In this document: one piece after another, positions 7,482 through 7,778 of the stretch | Layout: each line of letters starts with the position of its first letter | Position numbering within the stretch: position 1 is the stretch's first letter | From: CAZADH01 sp964483805 | GTDB taxonomy: Bacteria; Muiribacteriota; Ozemobacteria; Ozemobacterales; Ozemobacteraceae | Length of the DNA stretch: 7,778 nt | Direction of reading: 5' to 3' | Assembly: GCA_964483805.1 (NCBI GenBank) | Contig: CAZADH010000288.1 | Span: 1-7,778 of the forward strand | Made by a program: the position numbers and the translations under genes | The notes under the pieces: generated by a model | The model's database searches: none | Told to the model about the DNA's origin: nothing | The model's input: only the letters and a program-made list of their open reading frames with translations

Positions 7482-7778
7482 ATGCGGAATCTCGAGCATC
7501 TGCGCAAGTTCGTCTGTCCGGAAATCGTGTTCGGCGCGCACTGCCATGAACTTGCCGGCACCCACGCGGCCAACTTCGGCCTGCGCCGCGTTTTGCTGGC
7601 GACCGACGCGGGTCTGATCAAGAGCGGGTGGGTCGAGCAGGTGGCCGCGCACCTTGCGAGCGCCGGGCTCGAGTACTGTGTATGCTCGGCGATCAGTCCG
7701 AACCCGCGCGAGACCGAGGTCATGGCCGGCACCGAGTTTTGTCGCGCCGAGGGATGCGATGGCATCGTGGCCCTCGGC
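7482..7778 (+). CDS. Iron-containing alcohol dehydrogenase family protein, 3' truncated by the window
   Basis: The first 99 codons of a protein that continues past the window end; full family members are near 380-400 aa. The visible part is the N-terminal Rossmann-like NAD(P)-binding domain of group III (Fe-dependent) alcohol dehydrogenases: LRKFVCPEIVFGAH (7-20) as the opening strand region, VLLATDAGLIKSGW (37-50), a long helix, SPNPRETEVMAG (72-83) with the typical PNP element, and GCDGIVALG (91-99), which should lead into the family's GGGS motif just beyond the edge. The LRKFV-PE-VFG opening and PNPR-EVMAG wording remind me of the subgroup named ErcA (alcohol dehydrogenase-like regulatory protein), but this is from memory and tentative. 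The metal-binding C-terminal domain is not in view, so activity and substrate cannot be judged. It has its own promoter candidate and is probably transcribed separately from the Fur-family gene. Confidence 0.88.
   Translation, partial: MRNLEHLRKFVCPEIVFGAHCHELAGTHAANFGLRRVLLATDAGLIKSGWVEQVAAHLASAGLEYCVCSAISPNPRETEVMAGTEFCRAEGCDGIVALG

Overview
This is a high-GC bacterial window of 7778 bases. It is dominated by one plus-strand operon of four genes, followed by two separate genes. No tRNA, rRNA, insertion sequence or CRISPR array is visible. The lineage is uncertain. The gene order MoxR / DUF58 / BatA-type membrane VWA protein / second membrane VWA protein with an amidotransferase-like domain is familiar from Planctomycetota, Verrucomicrobiota, Lentisphaerota and related PVC-type bacteria. 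The two large proteins also look like members of those families. This is recognition from memory, not a database result.

Region 1 (1-281) is a non-coding leader. It starts with two perfect GC-rich hairpins placed back to back (6-30 and 31-54), probably the end of an upstream transcription unit. An AT-richer patch and a strong Shine-Dalgarno sequence follow, ahead of the first gene.

Region 2 (282-6689) is the operon. It encodes a MoxR-family AAA+ ATPase, a soluble DUF58 protein with a von Willebrand A (VWA) metal-binding motif, and two large proteins (722 and 752 aa). Each large protein has two N-terminal membrane helices, a VWA domain, beta-sandwich segments, a Rossmann-like amidotransferase-related domain without a visible catalytic Cys, and one C-terminal membrane helix. 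Spacing is tight: 18 nt, 4 nt, then an ATGA overlap, so translational coupling is likely. By analogy with known MoxR-VWA partnerships, the ATPase and DUF58 protein probably act in the cytoplasm as a chaperone or remodelling pair. The two membrane proteins would carry the VWA and sandwich domains outside the membrane and form an envelope complex. The client is unknown.

Region 3 (6690-7313) is an AT-rich intergenic stretch with a small inverted repeat, then a Fur/PerR-family metalloregulator whose start is best placed at a GTG.

Region 4 (7314-7778) is an intergenic stretch with a good promoter candidate, then the first 99 codons of an iron-containing alcohol dehydrogenase-type protein that runs off the window. 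Nothing links the regulator or the dehydrogenase functionally to the MoxR operon beyond proximity.

The strongest candidate for an under-described system is the four-gene MoxR/DUF58/twin-VWA module. It is a known gene neighbourhood rather than an entirely new one, but its function is unresolved.
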